Positions 1 to 7,576 of a DNA stretch of 64,000 nt are shown piece after piece. Source of the DNA: Legionella fairfieldensis ATCC 49588 (GTDB lineage: Bacteria > Pseudomonadota > Gammaproteobacteria > Legionellales > Legionellaceae); contig NZ_JHYC01000013.1 of the NCBI RefSeq assembly GCF_000621525.1, positions 1 through 64,000 of the forward strand. The letters run 5' to 3'. The notes under the pieces were generated by a model. That model saw only the letters and a list, made by a program, of their open reading frames with translations, ran no database searches and had not been told where the DNA came from. The position numbers and the translations under genes were made by a program. Every line of letters begins with the position of its first letter. Positions within the stretch are counted from its first letter, which is position 1.

Positions 1-207
1 ACCCGTGTAAAAATTTTTAAAATCTCTAAATCTGGACATTTGAAACATAACCAAGATAGTCATAATCTCGCTAATCGATAAGCTGCAAGCCGGACCGCGC
101 TTGCTTTTTGTCGGGCCTGTTAGCATATAATGTTCACAATGTTTATCTAACTCGTTGCAGAAATCGTCTATTTCGCAGAAAATATTAACCAGCTGGTGCA
201 TGTCCAT
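1..207 (-). mobile_element. IS982-family transposase, N-terminal part (cut by window edge)
   Basis: A reading frame starts at the ATG complementary to 205-207 and stays open to base 1, giving the first 69 residues of a protein that continues outside the window. It begins MDMHQLVNIFCEIDDF and ends with FRDFKNFYTG; the MD-HQL-IFCEIDDFC opening and the SISEIMTIL-MFQMSRFRDF stretch are typical of IS982-family DDE transposases, which cut and paste their own element. A purine-rich ribosome-binding site (AAAGGAA) precedes the start. Only the N-terminal helical part is visible, so the catalytic residues and the integrity of the element cannot be judged. The inverted repeat expected between about 210 and 325 could not be delimited. 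A C-terminal relic of the same family lies at 30.4-30.6 kb. Confidence 0.85.
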
Positions 208-318
208 ATCACAAATTCCTTTCGTCGGGAAAAAATTGCGATATTACAATGTTCCAGCTACCTTTTTCTATTTCAAAACAAATTAACCTTTTGATCTATA
301 ATGCTTTATTAAAGTTTA

Positions 319-341
319 AAACCCATTACTGGGGTTTTTTA
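319..341 (-). terminator. Possible hairpin at the end of the 326-850 gene
   Basis: AAACCC pairs with GGGTTT around a CATTACTG loop, and the stop codon of the minus-strand gene lies inside it. On the plus strand the hairpin is followed by a T run, on the minus strand by TTTAATAAAG. It may work as a weak bidirectional terminator. Confidence 0.35.
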
Positions 342-850
342 TAGGAATCAATTTTTGCTGGTTCCCGGACGATTGGCGGTCTGGTATATGTTCTAACACT
401 CTTATCCGAGCCTCTATTAAGTTGTCCCTCAAGATCTTCCAGTCTTCTCTTAATACGAAAATCCAAGGATCTTAATCTGACTTCTTCTGCATACGTTGCT
501 CTCTGCTTGATATCGTTTGCCAGTAATTCGAGATTACTATTATCAATTTCTAATTTAACAAAAAAAACAAATTCATTATTATCCAGCTCTAACGTTCCAG
601 AACTCATATCATGTCTAATGACCTTAACGTAAGGATAGTGACTGTCATCTACGCTATGTACACTATCACAAAAATCTTTAATATCCATATAATCAGCGGG
701 ACATCTATATGGTTTTGTTTGAATTTCATGCCAGGGAGAGGGCGCCGATGAGTTTTTGGAATAAATATACCATATACCATTTTCTTTTTTTAAAAGAGAA
801 CCATTTTCTGTAATAAAATAAGTCATTGAAATTTCATTTAGTTTAGTCAT
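326..850 (-). CDS. Hypothetical protein with charged C-terminal helix
   Basis: A 174-residue soluble protein I do not recognise. It has no signal peptide or membrane segment. The N-terminal half (about 1-110) is mixed alpha/beta in character and rich in Tyr and Asp; residues about 110-145 (LLANDIKQRATYAEEVRLRS and on) form a highly charged probable amphipathic helix or coiled coil; the end is Pro/Lys-rich. An internal ATG at codon 9 is an alternative start, and neither has a clear ribosome-binding site. Its last codons form the left half of a possible terminator hairpin (about 319-341). It sits between an IS982 element and the cytochrome c gene, so it may be accessory. Confidence 0.6.
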   Translation of the reverse strand: MTKLNEISMTYFITENGSLLKKENGIWYIYSKNSSAPSPWHEIQTKPYRCPADYMDIKDFCDSVHSVDDSHYPYVKVIRHDMSSGTLELDNNEFVFFVKLEIDNSNLELLANDIKQRATYAEEVRLRSLDFRIKRRLEDLEGQLNRGSDKSVRTYTRPPIVREPAKIDSYKKPQ

Positions 851-1002
851 ATTGATTAGTTATTATACCTAATTTCTGTTAAGAAAACCTTAAGCAGGCT
901 TTGTTGTTCAAAAAAAAATCTTTTTGGATATTAAGTACAAACTGGAAATACCTTTTGCTTATCGGTATCATTGAGTGTTTGGAATAACTAAGGTTATAAA
1001 GG

Positions 1003-1395
1003 ATGCGTTTTGTTTTTATTCTCTTACTTGGCATTATGAGCGTGAATACTGAGGCGGCAAATGACTCCGCTATTCAGCAGATTAAAGAGCGTATCCAACC
1101 GATAGGTAAAGTGCGTCTGGCTGAAGAAGTAAGCTCTGAACCCGTAGAAGAGAAATCAGGACAAATTATTTATGAACAACATTGTTCTGTGTGTCATCGT
1201 GACGGGTTGGCGGGCGCTCCCAGATTTCAGGTAGCTACTGATTGGCAGCAGCGTCTTGATGATAAGACACTCGATGAACTGGTCGCTTCTGCAATGAAAG
1301 GGATGAATGCAATGCCTGCAAAAGGAACCTGTACAGAATGTAGTGAGGCAGATCTTAAAAATGCTATTCAATATATGTTGCCCCAGCATGACTAA
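1003..1395 (+). CDS. Cytochrome c5-type periplasmic cytochrome
   Basis: A 130-residue exported c-type cytochrome. Residues 1-18 are a signal peptide ending near TEA. The haem-binding motif CSVCH is at 61-65 and the likely axial Met is in GMNAMPAKG (Met 101 or 104). A second pair of cysteines (CTEC, 110-113) next to the Met loop is the hallmark of the cytochrome c5 class, where it forms a disulfide. Such proteins shuttle electrons in the periplasm, probably toward a terminal oxidase; the exact partner cannot be read here. The stop codon overlaps the start of the DsbB gene, so the two are co-transcribed. This fits, since both the cytochrome disulfide and DsbB belong to periplasmic redox chemistry. 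Confidence 0.88.
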   Translation: MRFVFILLLGIMSVNTEAANDSAIQQIKERIQPIGKVRLAEEVSSEPVEEKSGQIIYEQHCSVCHRDGLAGAPRFQVATDWQQRLDDKTLDELVASAMKGMNAMPAKGTCTECSEADLKNAIQYMLPQHD

Positions 1396-1891
1396 ATTAA
1401 CTTATAAATACGGACAGATTTTTCTTGCTTTTGTAAGCTGCATCGTTTTTTTATGCTCTTTGTATTTTCAATATGTTCAACATATGCAGCCTTGTCCTTT
1501 ATGTTTGATGCAGCGTTTAATGGTATTTTTACTACTTGTTTTTTATTTGCTGGGTGCATATGTTAACAATTTGAGATCTCGTAAGATAATAATTGTTTCC
1601 CAAGGCATTATTGCTTTAGGAGGTGTATTTTTCGCCACTCGCCAGATGTGGTTGCAATCATTGCCTGCCAATCAAACACCTGCGTGTATGCCAGGACTTG
1701 AGGTATTAATTCAATATTTTCCGTGGCAGGATGTGTTGCGCACGCTACTTTGGGGTACAGAAGATTGTGCGGAAATATCCTGGCAGTGGCTTGGCCTGTC
1801 AATGCCGGCCTGGTCAACGCTCTATTTTCTAGGTATGCTGTTTGCCACGTTAGTCTTTTTGCGCGATTTATTCGTTGTGAAGAATAAGTAA
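1388..1891 (+). CDS. dsbB: Disulfide bond formation protein DsbB
   Basis: An inner-membrane quinone-dependent oxidase that re-oxidises the periplasmic thiol oxidase DsbA. The 167-residue product has four hydrophobic segments (about 9-28, 42-60, 67-84, 142-160). The first periplasmic cysteine pair is CPLC (36-39) after QHMQP, and the second pair is Cys100 and Cys127 in the large periplasmic loop, all four as in DsbB. The start chosen (ATG 1388) gives MTKLTYKYG and a normal cytoplasmic lead. The frame is open further upstream to 1307 but would add an unlikely tail inside the cytochrome gene. It overlaps the cytochrome c stop by 8 bases, so translation is probably coupled. Confidence 0.93.
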   Translation: MTKLTYKYGQIFLAFVSCIVFLCSLYFQYVQHMQPCPLCLMQRLMVFLLLVFYLLGAYVNNLRSRKIIIVSQGIIALGGVFFATRQMWLQSLPANQTPACMPGLEVLIQYFPWQDVLRTLLWGTEDCAEISWQWLGLSMPAWSTLYFLGMLFATLVFLRDLFVVKNK

Positions 1892-1968
1892 ATTCTTTAG
1901 GCCATGCTGGTAAATAAGAAACCACTTGGCTATCATCACCAGTCATCACAGTGAATTAATCGATTAGA

Positions 1969-3120
1969 ATGAATCAATTTGGCTCAGAAATTATTAAAAA
2001 CCATCCTTTCACGAATGCACGGGTTACGCGGATTACTACACCTCATGGCGATTTTTTAACCCCTGTATTTATGCCCGTTGGCACTCGTGCTGGCGTGAAC
2101 AATATGACCCCTCAGGAATTGCTCGCTGCGGGCAGTCAGATTATTCTGGGCGGCAATACCTATCATATGCTTTGCGCCCCGGGAATGGACATTATTGAAG
2201 AGGCTCAAGGCATGCATCGTTTCATGGGGTGGCATGGTCCTATGTTAACGGATAGTGGTGGTTTTCAGATTTTTAGCCTCTCAAAAAATAAAGAAATTTG
2301 TACAATTGATGAGGAAGGCGCGCATTTCAAACTTCCCGTTACGGGACGCCTGATTCATATGACACCCGAAATGTCTCTTGCCACCCAAAAAATTATTGGT
2401 GCTGATATTATTATGGCTTTTGATCAATGTACGCCTGATCGTTGTTCTCGGGATGAAGTACAACGAATTATGGCACGGACGCATCGCTGGCTTAAGCAAT
2501 CTATAACCTATCATCAGCAATATCCCGCCTCTCGTTATGGTGCCCCGCAAGCCTTGTTTGGTATTGTTCAAGGGGGGATCTATAATGATTTACGCCGTGA
2601 AAGTGCCGATTTTATTGCTTCAATGAATACGGATGGTATTGCCATTGGGGGCGAAACAGTGGGTTTTGACATGGAAATGACAGTGGAAGTTATTCGCTGG
2701 GTACGATCTTGTTTACCGGTAAACAAACCACGATATACGATGGGAGTGGGTATGTCTCCCCAGGATTTGATTGATGTCGTTGCGGAAGGGATTGATATGT
2801 TTGATTGTGTAGCTCCGACGCGTAACGCACGTCATGGCGCTCTGTATTCCGGTGAAGTGGTACGTGATGGACAGTGGTTACGCTTTGCAAGTCATTATGA
2901 AAACGAGCGTATTCAGATTAAGAAAGCCTGTTTCGCTAACGATCCTTTGCCTATTATGCCAGATTGTACCTGCTATACCTGTCAAAACCATTCCCGGGCG
3001 TTTTTACATCATTTATTTAAACAAAAAGCAAATTTATTTACAGCTTTAGCAAGTATACATAACGTTCATGTCATGCATGATGTTTGTGCTAAAATGCGGA
3101 CTCTTATTCTTGCGTCATAA
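1969..3120 (+). CDS. tgt: Queuine tRNA-ribosyltransferase (TGT)
   Basis: Exchanges guanine-34 for the queuosine precursor preQ1 in tRNAs with GUN anticodons (Asp, Asn, His, Tyr). It is a cytoplasmic TIM-barrel enzyme of 383 residues, a typical length. The active-site acid lies in TDSGGFQ (Asp95) and the nucleophilic Asp in FDCVAPTRNARHG (Asp279). Zinc ligands are Cys333, Cys335, Cys338 and His364, with the family's C-x-C-x2-C...H spacing. A tRNA-His(GTG) and a tRNA-Asp(GTC), both substrates of this enzyme, are encoded elsewhere in the window. No clear ribosome-binding site precedes the ATG. yajC/secD, the usual partners, do not follow; a cyclophilin gene starts 18 bases downstream. Confidence 0.96.
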   Translation: MNQFGSEIIKNHPFTNARVTRITTPHGDFLTPVFMPVGTRAGVNNMTPQELLAAGSQIILGGNTYHMLCAPGMDIIEEAQGMHRFMGWHGPMLTDSGGFQIFSLSKNKEICTIDEEGAHFKLPVTGRLIHMTPEMSLATQKIIGADIIMAFDQCTPDRCSRDEVQRIMARTHRWLKQSITYHQQYPASRYGAPQALFGIVQGGIYNDLRRESADFIASMNTDGIAIGGETVGFDMEMTVEVIRWVRSCLPVNKPRYTMGVGMSPQDLIDVVAEGIDMFDCVAPTRNARHGALYSGEVVRDGQWLRFASHYENERIQIKKACFANDPLPIMPDCTCYTCQNHSRAFLHHLFKQKANLFTALASIHNVHVMHDVCAKMRTLILAS

Positions 3121-3138
3121 TTTAATTGGAGAGTTTTA

Positions 3139-3630
3139 ATGATCGTAATCAGTACATCAAAAGGGGATATCAAGGTACAGTTGGATGAAGAAAATACACC
3201 TAAAACGGCTGAAAATTTTCTGCATTATGTGCGCAGTGGTTTTTATTCTGACACTATTTTTCATCGAGTCATTGATGGTTTTATGATTCAAGGTGGTGGG
3301 TTAACCGCAGACATGGAACAGAAAAGTACGGAAACTGGAGTAGAAAATGAAGCAAAATCAGCAAAACCCAATAAGCGAGGCACCATTGCAATGGCAAGAA
3401 CAATGGACCCTCATTCAGCAACAGCACAATTTTTTATCAATTTGGTTGATAATTCCTTCCTTAATTTTAGTGGCGAAACTGTTCAGGGTTACGGTTACTG
3501 CGTTTTTGGCGAAGTTGTAGAGGGAATGGACGTGGTCGATGAAATTGCCAGGGTTCAAACTGGACAACGTATGGGACATAGCGATGTACCCGTCGAAGAG
3601 GTGATAATTCAGGAGGTTCGTGAGATTTAA
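3139..3630 (+). CDS. ppiB: Cyclophilin-type peptidyl-prolyl cis-trans isomerase
   Basis: Catalyses cis-trans isomerisation of Xaa-Pro bonds. The 163-residue protein is a single cyclophilin domain without signal peptide, so it is the cytoplasmic (PpiB-like) form. Family motifs are [14 protein letters not shown] (about 41-54), the catalytic Arg in FHRV, and [10 protein letters not shown] (about 94-103). Its closeness to tgt (18 bases) and a good ribosome-binding site (TTGGAG) suggest co-transcription. Its role is general protein folding; symbol assignment by similarity class only. Confidence 0.92.
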   Translation: MIVISTSKGDIKVQLDEENTPKTAENFLHYVRSGFYSDTIFHRVIDGFMIQGGGLTADMEQKSTETGVENEAKSAKPNKRGTIAMARTMDPHSATAQFFINLVDNSFLNFSGETVQGYGYCVFGEVVEGMDVVDEIARVQTGQRMGHSDVPVEEVIIQEVREI

Positions 3631-3740
3631 TACCTTAACCCGCTGGCCTCCGTGCCAGTGGCGAAAAGTAAAAGATGGCACTAGGCTTATAGTAGGTAGT
3701 TATATTGAGTAAAGACAACGTCTGATTGGAGTGAGTAATA

Positions 3741-4097
3741 ATGGTTAATGCATCCGCAGAAAAACCGTCTACATTTATACAGTCCGTAGACAAAGATTTG
3801 CAAGATAGTATTCGTCGTCTGGAGCAAAAGCTTAAAGGATTGCAAGCTGAAATTGAGGTAAAAATACAAGCGATAGATTATGAGCAGAATGAAATTGCAG
3901 AAGAGCGAAAAAAACAATTAATTGCTTTGGCGGAGGAAGTTAGCCTGGCAATAGAAGGAATAAAAGAATTAGTGAATCTGGTAGTCACCGATGAGTTTGA
4001 ACAGAGCGAATTGATGGATAAGGAAAATCTGGAATCCTTGCGTGAGTTGTTTAAAAATAATCTCGATAAGATTATGAAAATCAGAGAGCAATTTTAA
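3741..4097 (+). CDS. Small coiled-coil hypothetical protein
   Basis: A 118-residue acidic, almost wholly helical protein. From about residue 20 to 80 it has heptad-like spacing (SIRRLEQKLKGLQAEIEVKI and on) and is rich in Glu, Lys and Ile, with no Cys or Trp. There is no signal peptide or membrane segment. A GGAG ribosome-binding site lies 9 bases before the ATG. I do not recognise a family; a structural or adaptor role would fit the coiled coil but is a guess. The 60-bp repeat array begins a dozen bases after its stop codon. Confidence 0.6.
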   Translation: MVNASAEKPSTFIQSVDKDLQDSIRRLEQKLKGLQAEIEVKIQAIDYEQNEIAEERKKQLIALAEEVSLAIEGIKELVNLVVTDEFEQSELMDKENLESLRELFKNNLDKIMKIREQF

Positions 4098-4108
4098 TAG
4101 TTAGCACC

Positions 4109-4354
4109 GATGTTATTCAGATAACTTTTCAGCTCCCCTTCTCCCTTGAGGGGACAGGTTAGGATAAGTGATGTTATTCAGTTAACCGTTCAGCTCCCTT
4201 CTCTCTTAAGGGGACGGGTTAGGATAAGTGATGTTATTCAGTTAACCGTTCAGCTCCCTTCTCTCTTGAGGGGACGGGTTAGGATAAGTGATGTTATTCA
4301 GTTAACCGTTCAGCTCCCTTCTCCCTTGAGGGAGAAGGGTTGGGGATGAGGGTG
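4109..4354 (+). repeat. Left array of 60-bp tandem repeats (about four units)
   Basis: Units begin with GATGTTATTCAG at 4109, 4170, 4230 and 4290. The middle units are nearly identical (GTTAACCGTTCAGCTCCC then TTCTCTCTTGAGGGGACGGG), the outermost is degenerate. The innermost unit ends in an 11-bp-stem palindrome (CCCTTCTCCCT..AGGGAGAAGGG) followed by TTGGGGATGAGGGTG. This innermost unit (4290-4354) is a perfect inverted copy of 4780-4844 on the other side of the DUF559 nuclease gene. Sixty bases is twenty codons, so a spurious repetitive reading frame runs through the array. Confidence 0.95.
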
Positions 4355-4417
4355 CCTGATTTGGATAACTACCGATGAATGATGATATTATCATTATCAT
4401 GAAAGCAGCATTTAATA

Positions 4418-4840
4418 GTGAATCAAATGTTTACAAACATCATGAGAGAACGCGCCCAAAAACTAAGACGAAACATGACTGATGCGGGAAATCGGATGTG
4501 GTATTATTTACGTAACAGGCGCTTATGCAATTATAAATTTGTTCGGGAACAAGTGATTGGTAATTATATTGCTGATTTTGTTTGTCGTGAGAAAAAATTG
4601 ATCGTGGAAATTGACGGTGGACAACATATCAATGCAAAGAACTATGACGCTAATCGCACTAAATACTTGGAAAGCCGTGGCTATCGAGTGTTACGCATTT
4701 GGAACGATGAAGTTTTTAAAAATATACAAGGTGTAATGGATAGCATTTTGCATTTACTTGAAGACCGAGACAAACCAGCCACCCTCATCCCCAACCCTTC
4801 TCCCTCAAGGGAGAAGGGAGCTGAACGGTTAACTGAATAA
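4418..4840 (+). CDS. DUF559 (Vsr-like) endonuclease-family protein boxed in inverted repeats
   Basis: A 140-residue protein of the DUF559 family, related to the very-short-patch-repair fold (PD-(D/E)xK type). The N-terminal helix reads ERAQKLRRNMTDAGNRMWYY; the likely metal-binding residues are Asp53 (NYIADFVC), Glu64 and Asp66 (IVEIDGGQH), with His70 and the VLRIWNDEV strand. GTG 4418 is the longest start; ATG 4427 or ATG 4442 (MRERAQ, the usual family N-terminus) are equally possible, and none has a good ribosome-binding site. The last 20 or so residues (IPNPSPSREKGAERLTE) are encoded by the right-hand repeat, so the repeat supplies the stop codon. It lies between two opposed repeat arrays and probably belongs to a mobile unit. 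Nuclease activity and substrate are inferred from the fold. Confidence 0.8.
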   Translation: MNQMFTNIMRERAQKLRRNMTDAGNRMWYYLRNRRLCNYKFVREQVIGNYIADFVCREKKLIVEIDGGQHINAKNYDANRTKYLESRGYRVLRIWNDEVFKNIQGVMDSILHLLEDRDKPATLIPNPSPSREKGAERLTE

Positions 4841-5025
4841 CATCGCTGTCCTAACCCCGTACCCTCAAGGGAGAAGGGAGCTGAACGGTTAACTGAATAA
4901 CATCGCTGTCCTAACCCCGTCCCCTCAAGGGAGAAGGGAGCTGACCGGTTAACTGAATAACATCACTTATCCTAACCCGTCCCCTCAAGGAGAGAAGGGA
5001 GCGGACGAAGTTAATTGAATAACAC
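4780..5025 (-). repeat. Right array of 60-bp tandem repeats, inverted relative to the left array
   Basis: Four units in the opposite orientation to 4109-4354 with the same 60-base period (units end with GAATAACATC near 4844, 4904, 4964 and a degenerate one near 5025). The first 65 bases (4780-4844) are the exact reverse complement of 4290-4354. As on the left, the unit next to the nuclease is the complete one and the outermost is the most diverged. The array ends about 100 bases before argS and may carry the argS promoter region with it. Confidence 0.95.
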
Positions 5026-5126
5026 CGCAAATCAAGAGGGGCGGTTGTTAGTTTCACAATCAGGATACTTTGCAACTGGTACGAAAAAGAGCATAATAAC
5101 TGGCTTTTGATAAGTGAAAAAGCCCT

Positions 5127-6887
5127 ATGAAACAAACGGTCGAACAATTACTCGCGCAAGCTGTTGATGCTCTCAAGCTTTCTTCTGTTATTCCGCAGGA
5201 CATTACGGTTGAAATTAAGGTAGAGCGCGCCAAAGATACTCATCATGGGGACTTTGCTACCAATCTGGCTTTGATGCTTGCTAAACCTTGTGGCCAGCCT
5301 CCGCGTCAGATGGCGGAGTTAATAATAAATCATTTGGTTTCTCATCCAACAGTTGAGCGTATCGAAATCGCTGGCCCTGGCTTTATTAATTTTTTTATGC
5401 GCGAGGAAGCCCGTTCTCAAATTATCGCTGAAATAATAAAAAAAGGCGAATGCTTTGGTCATAACGATCTGGGAAGTGGTCAAAAGGTAATTTTGGAGTT
5501 TGTTTCCGCTAATCCCACCGGTCCGTTACATGTCGGACATGGGCGCGGTGCTGCTTTTGGCGCAACTTTGGCCAATTTATTAACGGCCGCAGGGTTTACT
5601 GTCAGTTGTGAATATTATGTCAACGATGCTGGCCGGCAAATGAATATTCTTGCTGCAAGCGTGTGGCTCCGTTATCTGAGTCTGGCGGGAGAAACGATAG
5701 TTTTTCCTGCTAATGGTTATCGCGGTGAGTATGTGACGGCAATTGCCAGGGAAGTGCTTGATCAGTATGGTCAACGGTTTCTGCATTCATGGTCATCTGT
5801 TCAGGAGGGCCTGCCAGCCGATGAACCACAAGGTGGCGATAAGGAAATCTATATCGATGCCTTGATTGAACGAGCACGTATCCTGCTTGGGAATGAAGGT
5901 TTTAATTTATTTCACAAACAGGCATTAAATTCAGTGTTGGATGACATTAAAGATGATTTGACCGGGTTTGGTGTTCAGTTTGACTGTTGGTTTTCCGAGC
6001 AATCCTTGTTTGATAATGGCGCTATTCACAAGGGGATTAACGCATTGAAGAGTGCGGGGCATACTTATGAAAAAGAAGGTGCTTTGTGGTTTCGGGCCAC
6101 AGATTTTGCCGATGAAAAAGATAGGGTACTGGTGCGTGCAAATGGACAAACCACTTACTTTGCTTCAGATGTTGCTTATCATTGGAATAAATATGATCGG
6201 GGTTTTGATCGGGTCATTGATATTTTTGGAGCCGATCATCATGGGTATGTGACTCGCGTAAGAGCCGCTGTTAGTGCATTAGGCCATGCTGAGAAAGAAT
6301 TGGATGTGTTATTGGTTCAGTTTGCCATTCTTTATCGTGGTGGAGAGCGTGTACAAATGTCCACACGTAGTGGTTCTTTTGTTACCTTACGAGAGTTGCG
6401 TGAGGAGGTAGGAAATGATGCAGCGCGTTTCTTTTATGTAATGCGTAAGCCTGAACAGCATATGGACTTTGATCTTGACCTCGCTAAATCACAATCAAGT
6501 GACAATCCTGTTTACTATATTCAGTATGCTCATGCTCGTATAAGCTCTGTATTTCGCCAGTTACAAGAGCGAGGGTTAGAATGGGACGAGGCAAAGGGTC
6601 TTACAGTAATTGAGCAATTAAACACCCCGCAGGAAGTGGCATTAATTTCCTTGCTTTGCCGTTATTCTGAAGTAATAATGACCAGTGCCAAAACTTGTGA
6701 ACCCCACCAATTGGCTTATTATTTGCGGGAATTAGCAACAGGATTGCACAGTTATTACAATGCAGTACAATTGTTATGTAAAGATGAAAACCTGCGATCT
6801 GCGCGTTTATGTTTGTTAAAGGCCGTGCGTCAAATATTACGTAACGGTTTGCAATTATTAGGTGTATCAAGCCCCGAGAGCATGTGA
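5127..6887 (+). CDS. argS: Arginyl-tRNA synthetase
   Basis: Charges tRNA-Arg with arginine in the cytoplasm. It is a class I synthetase of 586 residues (usual length about 580). The N-terminal Add-1 domain is at about 1-100. The HIGH signature appears as HVGH (135-138) in [14 protein letters not shown]; as is usual for ArgRS, the KMSK signature is degenerate (MSTRS at 411-415). The DALR anticodon-binding domain at about 460-586 includes [16 protein letters not shown] tRNA-Arg(TCT) gene lies at 51.8 kb. The stop overlaps the start of the SPOR-domain gene by one base. Confidence 0.97.
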   Translation: MKQTVEQLLAQAVDALKLSSVIPQDITVEIKVERAKDTHHGDFATNLALMLAKPCGQPPRQMAELIINHLVSHPTVERIEIAGPGFINFFMREEARSQIIAEIIKKGECFGHNDLGSGQKVILEFVSANPTGPLHVGHGRGAAFGATLANLLTAAGFTVSCEYYVNDAGRQMNILAASVWLRYLSLAGETIVFPANGYRGEYVTAIAREVLDQYGQRFLHSWSSVQEGLPADEPQGGDKEIYIDALIERARILLGNEGFNLFHKQALNSVLDDIKDDLTGFGVQFDCWFSEQSLFDNGAIHKGINALKSAGHTYEKEGALWFRATDFADEKDRVLVRANGQTTYFASDVAYHWNKYDRGFDRVIDIFGADHHGYVTRVRAAVSALGHAEKELDVLLVQFAILYRGGERVQMSTRSGSFVTLRELREEVGNDAARFFYVMRKPEQHMDFDLDLAKSQSSDNPVYYIQYAHARISSVFRQLQERGLEWDEAKGLTVIEQLNTPQEVALISLLCRYSEVIMTSAKTCEPHQLAYYLRELATGLHSYYNAVQLLCKDENLRSARLCLLKAVRQILRNGLQLLGVSSPESM

Positions 6888-7534
6888 TGGCGAAGGATTA
6901 CGGAAGACGAAGGCCAGTAAAACAAAAAAGTAGTGCCCCTCAGCAACTATTCTGGATTCTGATTTCTTTTTTTTGCGGCTACCTGACGGCAATGGTGTTT
7001 GATTTTAATAGTCTAAGCGGCTGGATTAAAGCAAACATTGCCAGTCAAAAAAATGAAGAAAAACCGGTATTAGCTTCCCCCAGGCAAGTCGAATTACCCA
7101 AGCCAAAGTTTGAGTTTTATACTTTGTTAGCAAAAGATAAAGTGAATTCAGCGACTTCTTTATCTCGTCCGCACCCGCAGGCCAACATAACGGAATCGCA
7201 GTCTATGGCACCAAGGTCACCGCAATCACCCCTTGGAGCAACGTTAACTGAAAAAATTGAAAATAAGCCTGTAGCAGTATCTGCCTCGACTAACAAAGAA
7301 ACTTATTTGGTCCAGGTTGCTTCTTTCAGAAACCGACAAGATGCTGAACACATGAAAGCGCTGTTGACCTTAAAAGGATTTGATGTAAGCGTATCTGCTA
7401 CAATCCAGCATCAGATGGACTGGTATCGTGTTATTGTGGGGCCTTTTGCCACCAAAGAAGACGCTGAAAAAGTGCAATTTACATTGGCCCAGAGTGAGCA
7501 CGTTAAGGGAATGATTCGTAAAATGGCAGCTTAA
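6887..7534 (+). CDS. SPOR-domain membrane-anchored protein
   Basis: A 215-residue inner-membrane protein that probably binds septal peptidoglycan. It has a basic cytoplasmic tip (KDYGRRRPVKQK), one membrane helix (about 21-40), a Pro/Ser-rich linker, and a C-terminal SPOR domain (about 137-215, TYLVQVASFRNRQDAEHMK...WYRVIVGPF). SPOR domains recognise denuded glycan strands at division sites. An SPOR gene after argS is a common gammaproteobacterial arrangement (FtsN-like), and FtsN is a reasonable guess, but the sequence alone does not separate it from DedD-type proteins. ATG 6887 gives MAKDYG and overlaps the argS TGA; a GTG one codon earlier is possible. Confidence 0.88.
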   Translation: MAKDYGRRRPVKQKSSAPQQLFWILISFFCGYLTAMVFDFNSLSGWIKANIASQKNEEKPVLASPRQVELPKPKFEFYTLLAKDKVNSATSLSRPHPQANITESQSMAPRSPQSPLGATLTEKIENKPVAVSASTNKETYLVQVASFRNRQDAEHMKALLTLKGFDVSVSATIQHQMDWYRVIVGPFATKEDAEKVQFTLAQSEHVKGMIRKMAA

Positions 7535-7576
7535 TGCCTTATCAGCAATCCCGCATTGAGCATCCGGAGTTTACTT

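Noticed and set aside
4146-4349. Repetitive open frame (GRVRISDVIQLTVQLPS repeated every 20 residues)
   Set aside because: It is produced by the 60-bp tandem repeat, whose period is a multiple of three. A similar frame appears in the other array on the opposite strand. No ribosome-binding site or homology.
4911-5147. Minus-strand open frame across the right repeat array
   Set aside because: Same repeat artefact, and it runs into the start of argS on the opposite strand.
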